A DNA stretch of 45,722 nt from Cryomorphaceae bacterium (lineage in GTDB: Bacteria > Bacteroidota > Bacteroidia > Flavobacteriales > Flavobacteriaceae), in contig JABGTW010000022.1 in the NCBI GenBank assembly GCA_018646865.1, positions 1-45,722 of the forward strand, in the 5' to 3' direction. The notes beneath the pieces were generated by a model. It saw nothing but the letters and a program-made list of their open reading frames with translations. It did no database searches and was not told the DNA's origin. How positions within the stretch are numbered: the first letter of the stretch is position 1; every line of letters begins with the position of its first letter. Below, one piece after another: positions 26,383-34,879 of this stretch. The position numbers and the translations under genes are program-made.

Positions 26383-27156
26383 ATGTCATTAATTTTAACA
26401 CTATTATTATTAAACTTTCACACTACGGTGGAATGGGGTTCAACAGGACACAGGGTGGTAGCTGAAGTTGCGAATAAATATTTAACAGATAATTCTAACC
26501 AGAGAATAATTAAAATCCTTGATGGAGAAACATTAGTTAATGCATCAACTTATGCAGATGATATTAAATCTGACTCTAGATATTCAGAATACTATGATTG
26601 GCATTTTATAAATATGGAACTGGATGAGGACTATGAAAATACTGTTCCATCAGAGAAAGGAGATATTTATATAGCTATAAATCGATGTATAGATATTTTA
26701 GAAAGTGATTCGGTTTCGGATTCTGAAAAATCCTTTTACCTTAAACTTCTTGTTCATTTTGTAGGAGATCTTCATCAGCCTTTACATATTGGAAGATATG
26801 AAGACAGAGGTGCAAACAAAGTATATGTAAAATGGTTTGGTCGAAATTCAAACCTACACAGAGTTTGGGACTCTGATATGATTAATGGTCATAACATGAG
26901 TTATTCAGAGTTAGCGTTAAATTTGCCAAATCCAGAGCTTTTAGTCTTCACAAAAGAGGCTAAAGATTTTGAGAGAAGCGATATTTTAGATTGGGTTAAT
27001 GAATTACATACCTATACAAATCAAATATATGAAGGTGTTTCGATTGATGACAAATTAGGTTATAAATATCAATATGAAAACTTTGATACAGCTAAAGAAT
27101 TATTACTAATTGCAGGTATAAGGCTAGCTAAAATTTTAAATTATCTATTTGATTAA
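26383..27156 (+). CDS. S1/P1-type nuclease
   Basis: A zinc-dependent nuclease that cleaves single-stranded nucleic acids, exported for nutrient or phosphate scavenging. I use the ATG at 26383 (257 residues). A TTG at 26356 would extend the n-region but overlaps a promoter-like TATATTGG. The mature enzyme should begin at Trp18 (WGSTGHR), because in P1 nuclease the N-terminal Trp and the His six residues along bind zinc. The other ligands are present: Asp in STYADD, His in DWHF, His and Asp in LVHFVGDLHQPLH, and His and Asp in NLHRVWD. Its end overlaps htpG by 12 bases, tail to tail. Confidence 0.92.
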   Translation: MSLILTLLLLNFHTTVEWGSTGHRVVAEVANKYLTDNSNQRIIKILDGETLVNASTYADDIKSDSRYSEYYDWHFINMELDEDYENTVPSEKGDIYIAINRCIDILESDSVSDSEKSFYLKLLVHFVGDLHQPLHIGRYEDRGANKVYVKWFGRNSNLHRVWDSDMINGHNMSYSELALNLPNPELLVFTKEAKDFERSDILDWVNELHTYTNQIYEGVSIDDKLGYKYQYENFDTAKELLLIAGIRLAKILNYLFD

Positions 27157-29010
27157 ATCTATACTTCTATTTATAAATTCTGTAAGTTCTTTACCGGTAA
27201 GAGCATTTTGAGAAAGTTTAGCTAAATCTACTGATTGTTTTATAAGACTATTCCTCTTTTTTTCTGTTCTAGTGGTTAATATTTTAGTAACTAATTCATG
27301 ATTTATATTGACTATTAAAGAATACATTTCTGGCATATTGCCCATTCCACCACCACCAGACTGTTGCATTTCTTTCATTCTTCTCATAAACTCAGGCTGA
27401 GCTAGCATAAATGGTAATGATTTACTATCTAATGATTCAAGTTGAACTGTATATTTATCATCAGAGACTGCATTTTCAATCATAGGCTTAAGTTTCTCTT
27501 TTTCTTCATCAGATAGTTTTGATACTACTTGATCATCTTTTTTAATTAAGTTCTCTAACGTATCAGAGTCAACTCTAGAAAATTTAACTTTCTCTTTTTT
27601 AGATTCAAGTTTTTGAATTAAATGAGGAATAATAGGTGAGTCTAATAGAAGAACTTCATATCCCTTCTCTTTTGCAGATTCTACATAAGTATACTGTTCA
27701 TCTTTATTTTGAGCATAAAGAATAATCAAGTTTCCATCTTTGTCAGTCTGTATATCTTTAATTTTATCGTCTAGTTCTTGATAAGTATAATATTTATTAT
27801 CAACTGAAGGATATAGATTAAATGATTCAGCTTTATCATAGAACTTATCTTCTGTTAGCATCCCATACTCAATGACCACCTTTATATCATTCCATTTACT
27901 TTCAAGGTTTTCTCTTTCATTTTTGAAGATTGAGCCAAGTTTATCAGCAACTTTTCTTGTTATATAGTTAGTGATCTTTTTGACAGAAGCATCAGATTGA
28001 AGATAACTTCTAGATACATTTAGTGGAATGTCAGGAGAATCTATAACACCTTTAAGAAGACCTAAAAACTCAGGAACAATTCCTTCAACATTATCTGTAA
28101 CAAATACCTGATTCTGGTATAACTGAATTCTGTCTTTTTGAAGATTTAAATCATTTGATATTTTGGGAAAATAAAGAATACCAGTTAGATTGAATGGATA
28201 ATCAACATTAAGGTGAATATGAAATAAGGGCTCTTCAAATTGATATGGATATAGCTCCTTGTAAAACTGATTATAGTCTTCATTTTTTAAATCTGCTGGT
28301 TGTCTAGTCCAGGCAGGATTAGGATTGTTTATAATGTTGTCAACAGTTACTTTTTCTTCCTTCTCACCCTCTTTTACTGGGATGCTTTCTTCCCTTGTTC
28401 CAAATTTTATTGGATGCGGCATGAACTTGTTGTACTTATTTAAAAGCTCTGTGATTTTATTTTCTTCAAGATAATCTTTAGAATCCTTAGAAATATGAAG
28501 AATAATTTCTGTTCCTCTTTCTTTTTTATCTGCTTTTTTTAAACTGTATTCTGGAGATCCATCACAAATCCAATGAGCAGCAGGTTCATCTTTAAAAGAT
28601 TTAGTAATTATTTCAACTTTATCAGCAACCATAAAAGAGGAATAAAAACCGAGTCCAAAATGGCCAATTATGCCAGTATCCTTTGAACTTTCTTTATATT
28701 TCTCAAGAAACTCCTCGGCACCTGAAAATGCAACATCATTAATATATTTTTTTACCTCATCTGACGACATGCCCACTCCATTGTCGGTAATATGAAGAGT
28801 TTTCTTTTTCTTATCAATTTTAATATCCACTCCTAATTCACCAATTTCTCCTTTAACTTCTCCTATGCTCGATAAATGTTGAATTTTAGTAAGTGCATCT
28901 GTAGCATTTGATATAAGTTCTCTTAGGAAAATTTCTTGATCGCTATACAAGAACTTTTTTATAAGTGGAAATATATTCTCAACTGAAACGTTAATTTTTC
29001 CTTTTGGCAT
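27145..29010 (-). CDS. htpG: Molecular chaperone HtpG (Hsp90)
   Basis: An ATP-driven chaperone dimer of 621 residues. The N-terminal GHKL ATPase motifs are clear: ELISNATDALTKI (with the Glu and Asn of the pocket), ITDNGVGMS, and GHFGLGFYSSFMVADKVEI. The middle domain carries the conserved LNVSRSYLQ with the catalytic-loop Arg. The C-terminal dimerisation region contains PEFMRRMKEMQQ. Length matches the family. A promoter with TTTG-N17-TATTTTTT lies just upstream, and heat or stress control by other means cannot be seen. Confidence 0.96.
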   Translation of the reverse strand: MPKGKINVSVENIFPLIKKFLYSDQEIFLRELISNATDALTKIQHLSSIGEVKGEIGELGVDIKIDKKKKTLHITDNGVGMSSDEVKKYINDVAFSGAEEFLEKYKESSKDTGIIGHFGLGFYSSFMVADKVEIITKSFKDEPAAHWICDGSPEYSLKKADKKERGTEIILHISKDSKDYLEENKITELLNKYNKFMPHPIKFGTREESIPVKEGEKEEKVTVDNIINNPNPAWTRQPADLKNEDYNQFYKELYPYQFEEPLFHIHLNVDYPFNLTGILYFPKISNDLNLQKDRIQLYQNQVFVTDNVEGIVPEFLGLLKGVIDSPDIPLNVSRSYLQSDASVKKITNYITRKVADKLGSIFKNERENLESKWNDIKVVIEYGMLTEDKFYDKAESFNLYPSVDNKYYTYQELDDKIKDIQTDKDGNLIILYAQNKDEQYTYVESAKEKGYEVLLLDSPIIPHLIQKLESKKEKVKFSRVDSDTLENLIKKDDQVVSKLSDEEKEKLKPMIENAVSDDKYTVQLESLDSKSLPFMLAQPEFMRRMKEMQQSGGGGMGNMPEMYSLIVNINHELVTKILTTRTEKKRNSLIKQSVDLAKLSQNALTGKELTEFINRSIDLIK

Positions 29011-29036
29011 AATTTCTTTTTATTATATGATTGCAA

Positions 29037-29065
29037 AAAAAATACCAATCAATAAATATGACAAA
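29037..29065 (-). promoter_or_regulatory. Probable htpG promoter (-33 TTTG, -7 TATTTTTT)
   Basis: On the minus strand TTTG (29065-29062), a 17-base spacer and TATTTTTT (29044-29037) fit the Bacteroidetes promoter layout with one mismatch in the -7 box. The box ends 26 bases before the htpG ATG. Confidence 0.45.
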
Positions 29066-29071
29066 TTGACA

Positions 29072-30526
29072 CTATTTTCTGATCATATAAAGTCCTATAA
29101 AATTAAGTAATCCATTAAATGGCAGAAGCTCATATCCAATTTGATAACCCCCTATAAGATTTGAGGGTAGATTTCCTATTATTACAATTATTACAATATT
29201 AACTATAACAACAAAATAAACCTTACTGTCATCTATCTTAAATTTTGTAAAAATTCCAAAAGCAAATAAACCTAATAATGGGCCATATGTATATTGTGCA
29301 ACAGTTAAAAGACTGTCAATTACATTTTTGTCCTGAATATATCTAAAAACTATAACAACTATTATCAATATTATACTCATTAAAACATGAACATTTTTTC
29401 TTGTTTTAATTGATTTTGAATCAGTATTGTCTATTTTAAGAATATCTACACAGAAAGATGTTGTTAGAGATGTTAGAGCGCTGTCTGCGCTACTGTAAGC
29501 AGCAGCAATTAAGCCTAGTATAAATGTGATTCCCAAAAACTCTCCAAGTCCTGATTTTAGAGCAATCTCTGGAAATAAAAGATCTGTTCGAGGGGTGTTA
29601 TCAACCAAAGGAACAGCTATATTATTTTTACTTGCATATATAAAAAGAAGAGCACCTAATACTATAAACAAGAATGTGACAATAGTTAGTATAAAACTAA
29701 AAACAATCATATTCTTTTTGGCTTCTTTAATATTTTTACATGTTAAATTTTTTTGCATCATATCCTGGTCTAAACCAGTCATGCAAATTGTTATAAAGGC
29801 ACCACCAATAATTGATTTTAAAAAATAATTTCTTTCTGTAAAGCTTTCAGTCACAAATATTTTATTGAATTCTTTAAAATCAGAAGAAGAAAGAAATTCC
29901 GAGAATGTCCAGCCTAAGTCTTTATTTATATAATAAATTGATAATATAACTGCTAGAATCATTAATGAAGTTTGAATAGTATCTGTCCATACTATTGTTT
30001 TAATTCCACCTCTTCTTGTATACAACCAGATTAGTAGAATTGATAATATAACTGTTATTTCAAATGGAATCCCTAAATCATCAAAAATAAATTTCTGCAT
30101 AACAATAGCAACTAGAAATAATCTAAATGAGGCACCCAGAATTCTAGAAATTAAAAAAGATATAGATCCTACATAATGAGAGTTTTTTCCAAACCTCGTA
30201 AATAAGTATTCATAAATGGATGTTAATCCTAACCTATAATAGAGAGGAAGCAATAAATTAGCAACAATTAGATATCCAATTAAATATCCAATAACAACTT
30301 GAAAATATGTAAATTGAGACTCGCCAACCCATCCGGGAACTGATATAAATGTTACTCCAGATAGAGATGCTCCAACCATCCCAAAAGCAACAATAGCCCA
30401 ATTAGAGCTCCTTTTGGCATTAAAAAAAACTTCATTGTTGTCTTCTTTGCCTGTTAAATATGATATAGTTGTTAAGACTATAAAATATGCTGCAATTGCA
30501 ATTAAAATAATTTGCGGAGATAACAT
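29072..30526 (-). CDS. Sodium:solute symporter (SSS family)
   Basis: A 484-residue membrane protein from the ATG at 30526 (MLSPQIILIAIAAYFIVL). An ATG at 30589 would add 21 residues that run across the recR promoter and start, so I reject it. SSS features are the N-terminal GKEDNNEVFFNAKRSSNW, the helix GMVGASLSGVTFISVPGWV, and the sodium-site helix AAAYSSADSALTSLTTSF. It lacks the vSGLT sugar gate NQYxxQR (instead LDQDMMQKNLTC), so it belongs to a different SSS branch and the solute is unknown. Divergent from recR over a 50-base gap; htpG follows on the same strand 61 bases later. Confidence 0.87.
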   Translation of the reverse strand: MLSPQIILIAIAAYFIVLTTISYLTGKEDNNEVFFNAKRSSNWAIVAFGMVGASLSGVTFISVPGWVGESQFTYFQVVIGYLIGYLIVANLLLPLYYRLGLTSIYEYLFTRFGKNSHYVGSISFLISRILGASFRLFLVAIVMQKFIFDDLGIPFEITVILSILLIWLYTRRGGIKTIVWTDTIQTSLMILAVILSIYYINKDLGWTFSEFLSSSDFKEFNKIFVTESFTERNYFLKSIIGGAFITICMTGLDQDMMQKNLTCKNIKEAKKNMIVFSFILTIVTFLFIVLGALLFIYASKNNIAVPLVDNTPRTDLLFPEIALKSGLGEFLGITFILGLIAAAYSSADSALTSLTTSFCVDILKIDNTDSKSIKTRKNVHVLMSIILIIVVIVFRYIQDKNVIDSLLTVAQYTYGPLLGLFAFGIFTKFKIDDSKVYFVVIVNIVIIVIIGNLPSNLIGGYQIGYELLPFNGLLNFIGLYMIRK

Positions 30527-30564
30527 TTTTATAAATATACAAAAGAACTTACAACGAATATTTC

Positions 30565-30572
30565 TAAATTTG
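30565..30572 (+). promoter_or_regulatory. -7 promoter box TAAATTTG for recR
   Basis: An exact consensus box that ends four bases before the recR ATG at 30577. The transcript would begin at or very near the start codon. Confidence 0.6.
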
Positions 30573-30576
30573 CTTA

Positions 30577-31194
30577 ATGGAATTTCCATCCAAACTTCTT
30601 AAAAATTTAGTATATAATATTTCCCAATTATCAGGAATTGGAAAAAGATCTGCTTTAAGAATTGCATTAGAAATTTTAAGAAAACCAAAAGAATTTTCCA
30701 GAGACTTATCGGAAAGTATTTTTGACTTTAAAACTCAGATTAAACACTGTACTCAATGCCATAATATTTCAGATAAAGATATATGTGACATATGTTCAAA
30801 TTCATCAAGAGATCAATCTATAGTTTGTGTTGTTGAAGACATTAGAGATGTCATTGCAATTGAAAATACAAATCTTTTTAATGGCCTTTATCATGTTTTG
30901 GGTGGAGTAATTTCTCCAATTGAAGGAATAGGCACAGAGGATCTAAATATTTTGAGTCTTGAAAAAAAGATTATAGATAAAAAAGTTGATGAAGTAATCT
31001 TTGCATTAAGTGCAACTATTGAGGCTGACACTACTAGCTTTTATCTATTTAAAATCTTAAAAAAACTTGATGTAAAAGTATCAGTATTAGCAAGAGGTAT
31101 ACCTGTTGGTGATCAATTAGAATATACAGATGAAGTTACATTGGCAAGAAGTATTCAAAATAGACGTCCTTATGAATCCGATCTATCAAACTAG
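30577..31194 (+). CDS. recR: Recombination protein RecR
   Basis: A 205-residue RecR, part of the RecFOR pathway that loads RecA at gaps. A helix-hairpin-helix (LSGIGKRSALRIALEIL) is followed by a four-Cys zinc finger at Cys58, Cys61, Cys70 and Cys73, then a Toprim domain starting VCVVEDIRDVIAIE and containing LGGVISPIEGIG. The C-terminal ARGIPVGDQLEYTDEVTLARS is standard. The start agrees with family members and lies four bases after a -7 box. Confidence 0.96.
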   Translation: MEFPSKLLKNLVYNISQLSGIGKRSALRIALEILRKPKEFSRDLSESIFDFKTQIKHCTQCHNISDKDICDICSNSSRDQSIVCVVEDIRDVIAIENTNLFNGLYHVLGGVISPIEGIGTEDLNILSLEKKIIDKKVDEVIFALSATIEADTTSFYLFKILKKLDVKVSVLARGIPVGDQLEYTDEVTLARSIQNRRPYESDLSN

Positions 31195-31210
31195 TAATGA
31201 TTTAATATTG

Positions 31211-31218
31211 TAAATTTG
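31211..31218 (+). promoter_or_regulatory. -7 promoter box TAAATTTG for the E2 gene
   Basis: An exact consensus box 14 bases before the acyltransferase ATG. It probably drives E2, the exonuclease, the FAH-family gene and the CinA-like gene, which follow with gaps of one to two bases. Confidence 0.55.
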
Positions 31219-31232
31219 CAAATACTATAATA

Positions 31233-32540
31233 ATGGGAAAATATCTATTGAAACTTCCAAAAATGGGAGAAAGTATTGCAGAAGCCACTATAACCAAATG
31301 GTTAAAAGAAGTTGGTGATATTGTTGATGTGGATGAATCAATAGTAGAAATAGCTACTGATAAGGTTGATTCTGATGTTCCATCTGAATTTCAAGGTAAA
31401 CTAATCAAAAAAAACTTTGAAGTAAATGATGTAGTTAAGGTTGGAGAAGTAATTGCTGAAATTGAAACAGATTCAAAAGATAATGACAAAAGTAAAATAA
31501 TTTCTAGAGAAAAGGAAAACGAATTAATTACAGATAATGATGAAGAAATAACTGTTTCAGAAACAGAAGTTATGAATGTTCCTTCTATTGATTTATTAAA
31601 AAATGAAAAAGATAATACTGAAATTGATAAAAGTGATAAATTTTTCTCACCGTTAGTAAAAAACATAGCAAAAAAAGAAAATATTAGTCAGCAAGAACTT
31701 AATTTAATTCCTGGGTCAGGAAAGGAAGGAAGAGTTACAAAACAAGACATTTTAAATTACATAGAATCAAAATCAAGTAAACCTGTCCATACACCTATTA
31801 GTGAGCCATTTACTGAACCCAAACCTTCTTTGGAAGATCAGATAATTGAATTGGATAGAATGGGTAAAATAATTTTTGACCATATGTCTAATAGTAAAAA
31901 AATATCTGCTCATGTTCAATCATTTGTAGAAGTTGATGTAACTAATCTTTGGGAATGGAGAGATCGTTACAAGAATTCATTTCAAGAGAAAGAAGGACAA
32001 AAATTGACTTTCACTCCTCTTTTTATAGATGCAGTGATAAAATCGCTTAAAGACTATCCTATTTTGAATAGTTCTATTATTGATGAAAAAATTATCATGA
32101 AAAGATCTATTAACATTGGAATGGCCACAGCTATTGAAAATGGTAATTTGATAGTGCCTGTTATAAAAAATGCTGATCATCTTAATCTTAAAGGCCTTAC
32201 ACTTGCTGTGAATGACTTATCTAACAGAGCTAGATCAAATTTATTGAAACCGGAGGAAATTTCAGACGGAACATATACAGTTACTAATGTTGGTAATTTT
32301 GGTTCAATCATGGGTACTCCAATTATCAATCAACCTCAAGTTGGAATAATTGCTATAGGTGTCATTCGTAAAACTCCATCTGTTATTGAAACTAATAATG
32401 GAGACTTTATTGGAATTAGAAAAAAACTTATTTTATCACATACCTATGATCACAGAATCATAAATGGTTCAATAGGAGGGAGCTTTGTTAAAAGAGTTGC
32501 TGAATATCTTGAAGATTGGGATATGAATCAAATCATTTAA
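31233..32540 (+). CDS. Dihydrolipoamide acyltransferase (E2 of a 2-oxoacid dehydrogenase complex)
   Basis: A 435-residue E2 protein that transfers an acyl group from lipoyl to CoA. An N-terminal lipoyl domain carries Lys44 in EIATDKVDSD, and a linker leads to a peripheral-subunit-binding domain (FFSPLVKNIAKKENI to GRVTKQDILNYIE, about 136-172). The catalytic domain ends with His407 in YDHRIINGSIGG. The usual Asp of HxxxDG is Asn411. The MGESIAEATI start and the branched-chain-like sequence suggest a branched-chain or general 2-oxoacid complex, but E1 is not nearby, so the substrate is open. First of a four-gene plus-strand operon. Confidence 0.9.
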   Translation: MGKYLLKLPKMGESIAEATITKWLKEVGDIVDVDESIVEIATDKVDSDVPSEFQGKLIKKNFEVNDVVKVGEVIAEIETDSKDNDKSKIISREKENELITDNDEEITVSETEVMNVPSIDLLKNEKDNTEIDKSDKFFSPLVKNIAKKENISQQELNLIPGSGKEGRVTKQDILNYIESKSSKPVHTPISEPFTEPKPSLEDQIIELDRMGKIIFDHMSNSKKISAHVQSFVEVDVTNLWEWRDRYKNSFQEKEGQKLTFTPLFIDAVIKSLKDYPILNSSIIDEKIIMKRSINIGMATAIENGNLIVPVIKNADHLNLKGLTLAVNDLSNRARSNLLKPEEISDGTYTVTNVGNFGSIMGTPIINQPQVGIIAIGVIRKTPSVIETNNGDFIGIRKKLILSHTYDHRIINGSIGGSFVKRVAEYLEDWDMNQII

Positions 32541-32541
32541 A

Positions 32542-33312
32542 ATGAAAGTTAATCTTAATAGACCAATTTGTTTTTTTGATCTAGAAACCACTGGAGCAAA
32601 GGTTGGAAAAGATAGGATTGTTGAAATAGCTATTTTAAGAGTTGACTTAGATAGATCAGAGTCTCAAAAAGTCTGGAGAATTAATCCAGAAATGGAAATT
32701 TCACTTCAAGCAACTCAAGTGCATGGAATAACAAATGAGATGATAGAAAGTGAGCCAAATTTTGCTCATTATTCAAATGAAATTCATCAATTTATTAAAG
32801 GATGTGATTTATCTGGATTTAATGCAATAAAATTTGATATTCCTATACTTGTCGAAGAGTTTATAAGAGCAGATACTGAGTTTGATTTTACTCAAATAAG
32901 AATGATTGACAGCCAAGTAATTTATCATAAAAAAGAACCTAGAAATCTTTCAGCTGCTCTAAAATATTATTGTAACAAAGATCTAGAAAATGCTCATTCT
33001 GCATTGGATGATACTATTGCTGCTTATGAAGTGTTTAAGGGACAATTAGAAAAATATGATGATCTAGAACCTGATATGGATTTTCTAAGTGAATTCTCAA
33101 AGAGAAATAATAATCTAGACTTTGCTGGAAAAATTAGGATTGACTCAGACAATAATGCAATTTTTGCATTTGGCAAATACACTGGTCAAAAAGTAGTTGA
33201 AGTATTTAAAAATGATGTGGGTTACTATTCATGGATAATGAAGGGTGATTTTCCTGAGTATACCAAAAAAATATTTACGCAATTAAAAATAAGTTTAATA
33301 AACTCTAAATAA
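32542..33312 (+). CDS. DnaQ-like 3'-5' exonuclease (DEDDh)
   Basis: A 256-residue exonuclease. The DEDDh residues are visible: Asp13 and Glu15 (FFDLETTG), Asp99 (FNAIKFDIPIL), and His152 and Asp157 (HSALDD). After the catalytic domain (about 1-170), a C-terminal region with FAFGKYTGQKVVEVFKND and YYSWIMKGDFP resembles the accessory domain of ExoX-like proteins. It may act as a proofreading or repair nuclease rather than as the polymerase III epsilon subunit. One base separates it from the E2 gene and one from the next gene. Confidence 0.88.
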   Translation: MKVNLNRPICFFDLETTGAKVGKDRIVEIAILRVDLDRSESQKVWRINPEMEISLQATQVHGITNEMIESEPNFAHYSNEIHQFIKGCDLSGFNAIKFDIPILVEEFIRADTEFDFTQIRMIDSQVIYHKKEPRNLSAALKYYCNKDLENAHSALDDTIAAYEVFKGQLEKYDDLEPDMDFLSEFSKRNNNLDFAGKIRIDSDNNAIFAFGKYTGQKVVEVFKNDVGYYSWIMKGDFPEYTKKIFTQLKISLINSK

Positions 33313-33313
33313 G

Positions 33314-33925
33314 ATGAAAATAATCTGCATAGGACGAAATTATTCTGACCATATCAAAGAGTTAGCTAATCTTAGACCATCTAATCCTGTTGTTTTTTTA
33401 AAACCTGATTCATCTATAATTGCAAAAAATCAAAATTTTATTATACCTTCTTTTTCAAATGAAATTCATCATGAGGTTGAATTAGTAGTAAAGATTAATA
33501 AAGTGGGAAAGCATATAGATGAATCATTTTCAAACAAATATTACAACGAAATTGGTCTAGGAATTGATTTTACTGCTAGAGATATTCAAAATAATTTAAA
33601 AGAAAAAGGACATCCCTGGGAGAAATCAAAAGCTTTTGATAATTCTTGTTTAGTAGGTGATTTTATTAATAAAGATAAATTTGAAGACTTATCAAAAATT
33701 GATTTTAGTTTAAAAAAAAATAATCAAATAGTTCAATCGGGCAACTCTTATAATATGTTGTGGAAAATTGATGAATTGATTTCATACGTTTCACAATATT
33801 TTACTCTTAAAATAGGTGATTTAATTTTCACTGGAACACCTGCAGGTGTTTCAAAAGTTGTAAGTGAAGATTTATTGGAGGGTTATATAAATTCAAGTAA
33901 AATGTTTTCACTTAAGGTAAAATAG
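33314..33925 (+). CDS. Fumarylacetoacetate hydrolase (FAH) family protein
   Basis: A 203-residue protein of the short FAH/YcgM type, typically hydrolases, decarboxylases or tautomerases of 2-oxoacid substrates using a divalent metal. The metal ligands can be read as Glu54 and Glu56 (IHHEVELVV) and Asp85 (GIDFTARDI), with the substrate-loop ARDIQNNLKEKGHPWEKSKAFD and the closing IGDLIFTGTPAGV. The exact reaction, possibly oxaloacetate keto-enol or decarboxylase-type chemistry, cannot be fixed. Cytoplasmic; within the E2-to-CinA operon. Confidence 0.87.
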   Translation: MKIICIGRNYSDHIKELANLRPSNPVVFLKPDSSIIAKNQNFIIPSFSNEIHHEVELVVKINKVGKHIDESFSNKYYNEIGLGIDFTARDIQNNLKEKGHPWEKSKAFDNSCLVGDFINKDKFEDLSKIDFSLKKNNQIVQSGNSYNMLWKIDELISYVSQYFTLKIGDLIFTGTPAGVSKVVSEDLLEGYINSSKMFSLKVK

Positions 33926-33927
33926 AT

Positions 33928-34395
33928 ATGATAAAAAAAATCTTTGATTATCTAATTTTAAAAGGTAAGACAATTTCTTTTGCTGAGAGTTGCTCTGGTG
34001 GTAATCTGTCTCTATCTATAACAAAAATTGCTGGTGCTTCAAAAGTATTCAAAGGCTCAATTGTTTCTTACAGCACATATTCAAAAGAAAAGGTTATTGG
34101 AATAGGAAGAAATGAAATTGATTCATTTTCTCCAGTAAGTCAGGAAATAGCAGTAAAAATGGCAGAAAAAGTAAAGGAAAAGTTTAACTCTGATTACTCA
34201 ATTTCTATTACTGGTAATGCTGGGCCATTCTCAGATGGCACTAGGTCTTCAGTTGGTGATTGTTTTATTGCTATATCATCTGAAAATGAAATATTTTGCG
34301 AAAAATATGAAGTCATTACCTCAAGGGAAGACTTCATTAAAACAGTAACTGAAAAATCATTTAAACTCTTTATAGATAAAATTATTAACCAATAA
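33928..34395 (+). CDS. CinA C-terminal domain protein (nicotinamide-nucleotide amidohydrolase type)
   Basis: A 155-residue stand-alone CinA C-terminal domain, the PncC type, which deamidates nicotinamide mononucleotide to recycle pyridine nucleotides. Signatures are FAESCSGGNLSLSIT (with the nucleophile Ser), GASKVFKGSIVSYS and SITGNAGPFSDG. The N-terminal ADP-ribose pyrophosphatase half of full CinA is absent. Last gene of the E2 operon. It is followed by a fresh promoter for rpmB. Confidence 0.85.
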   Translation: MIKKIFDYLILKGKTISFAESCSGGNLSLSITKIAGASKVFKGSIVSYSTYSKEKVIGIGRNEIDSFSPVSQEIAVKMAEKVKEKFNSDYSISITGNAGPFSDGTRSSVGDCFIAISSENEIFCEKYEVITSREDFIKTVTEKSFKLFIDKIINQ

Positions 34396-34424
34396 AATTA
34401 TTTTTTTATTAAAGTTAAATACAT

Positions 34425-34432
34425 TAGTTTTG
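34425..34432 (+). promoter_or_regulatory. -7 promoter box TAGTTTTG for rpmB-rpmG-DUF4295
   Basis: An exact consensus box 24 bases before the rpmB ATG. No clear -33 TTG lies at the expected distance. Confidence 0.5.
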
Positions 34433-34456
34433 CACGTTACAAAAAATTAGTACGTT

Positions 34457-34693
34457 ATGTCTAAGACTTGCGAAATTACTGGAAAGAAAGTTATGTTTGG
34501 AAACAATGTTTCTAAATCATTAAATAGAACTAAAAGAAGATTTGATGTGAATCTTATGAAAAAAAGATTCTTTATTCCAGACGAAAACAAATGGGTTACT
34601 CTTAAAGTTTCAGCATCTGCTTTAAAAACTATAAACAAAAAGGGTATTTCGGAAGTTTTAAAAGAAGCTAGAAAACAAGGTTTAATTAAGTAA
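34457..34693 (+). CDS. rpmB: 50S ribosomal protein L28
   Basis: A 78-residue bL28 with [36 protein letters not shown] and [18 protein letters not shown]. It is a small rRNA-binding protein of the large subunit. The two-Cys-pair zinc form is not seen. First of three tightly packed genes, two bases before rpmG. Confidence 0.95.
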   Translation: MSKTCEITGKKVMFGNNVSKSLNRTKRRFDVNLMKKRFFIPDENKWVTLKVSASALKTINKKGISEVLKEARKQGLIK

Positions 34694-34695
34694 AA

Positions 34696-34878
34696 ATGGC
34701 AAAGAAAGGTAATAGAGTTCAAGTAATTTTAGAATGTACTGAGCACAAAGACTCAGGTATGCCAGGTACTTCTAGATATATAACAACTAAAAACAAAAAA
34801 AATTCTCCAGATAGACTTGAAATAAAAAAATTCAATCCTATTCTGAAGAAGATGACTGTTCACAAAGAAATTAAATAA
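34696..34878 (+). CDS. rpmG: 50S ribosomal protein L33
   Basis: A 60-residue bL33 with [35 protein letters not shown] and the lysine-rich end. Only one Cys is present, so this is the zinc-independent (C-minus) form. It lies two bases after rpmB and one base before the DUF4295 gene. Confidence 0.95.
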   Translation: MAKKGNRVQVILECTEHKDSGMPGTSRYITTKNKKNSPDRLEIKKFNPILKKMTVHKEIK

Positions 34879-34879
34879 G

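Noticed and set aside
30527-30589. Upstream ATG for the second sodium symporter
   Set aside because: The extension is polar and Cys/Lys-rich, and it overlaps the recR promoter and start codon. ATG 30526 begins right at the first membrane span.
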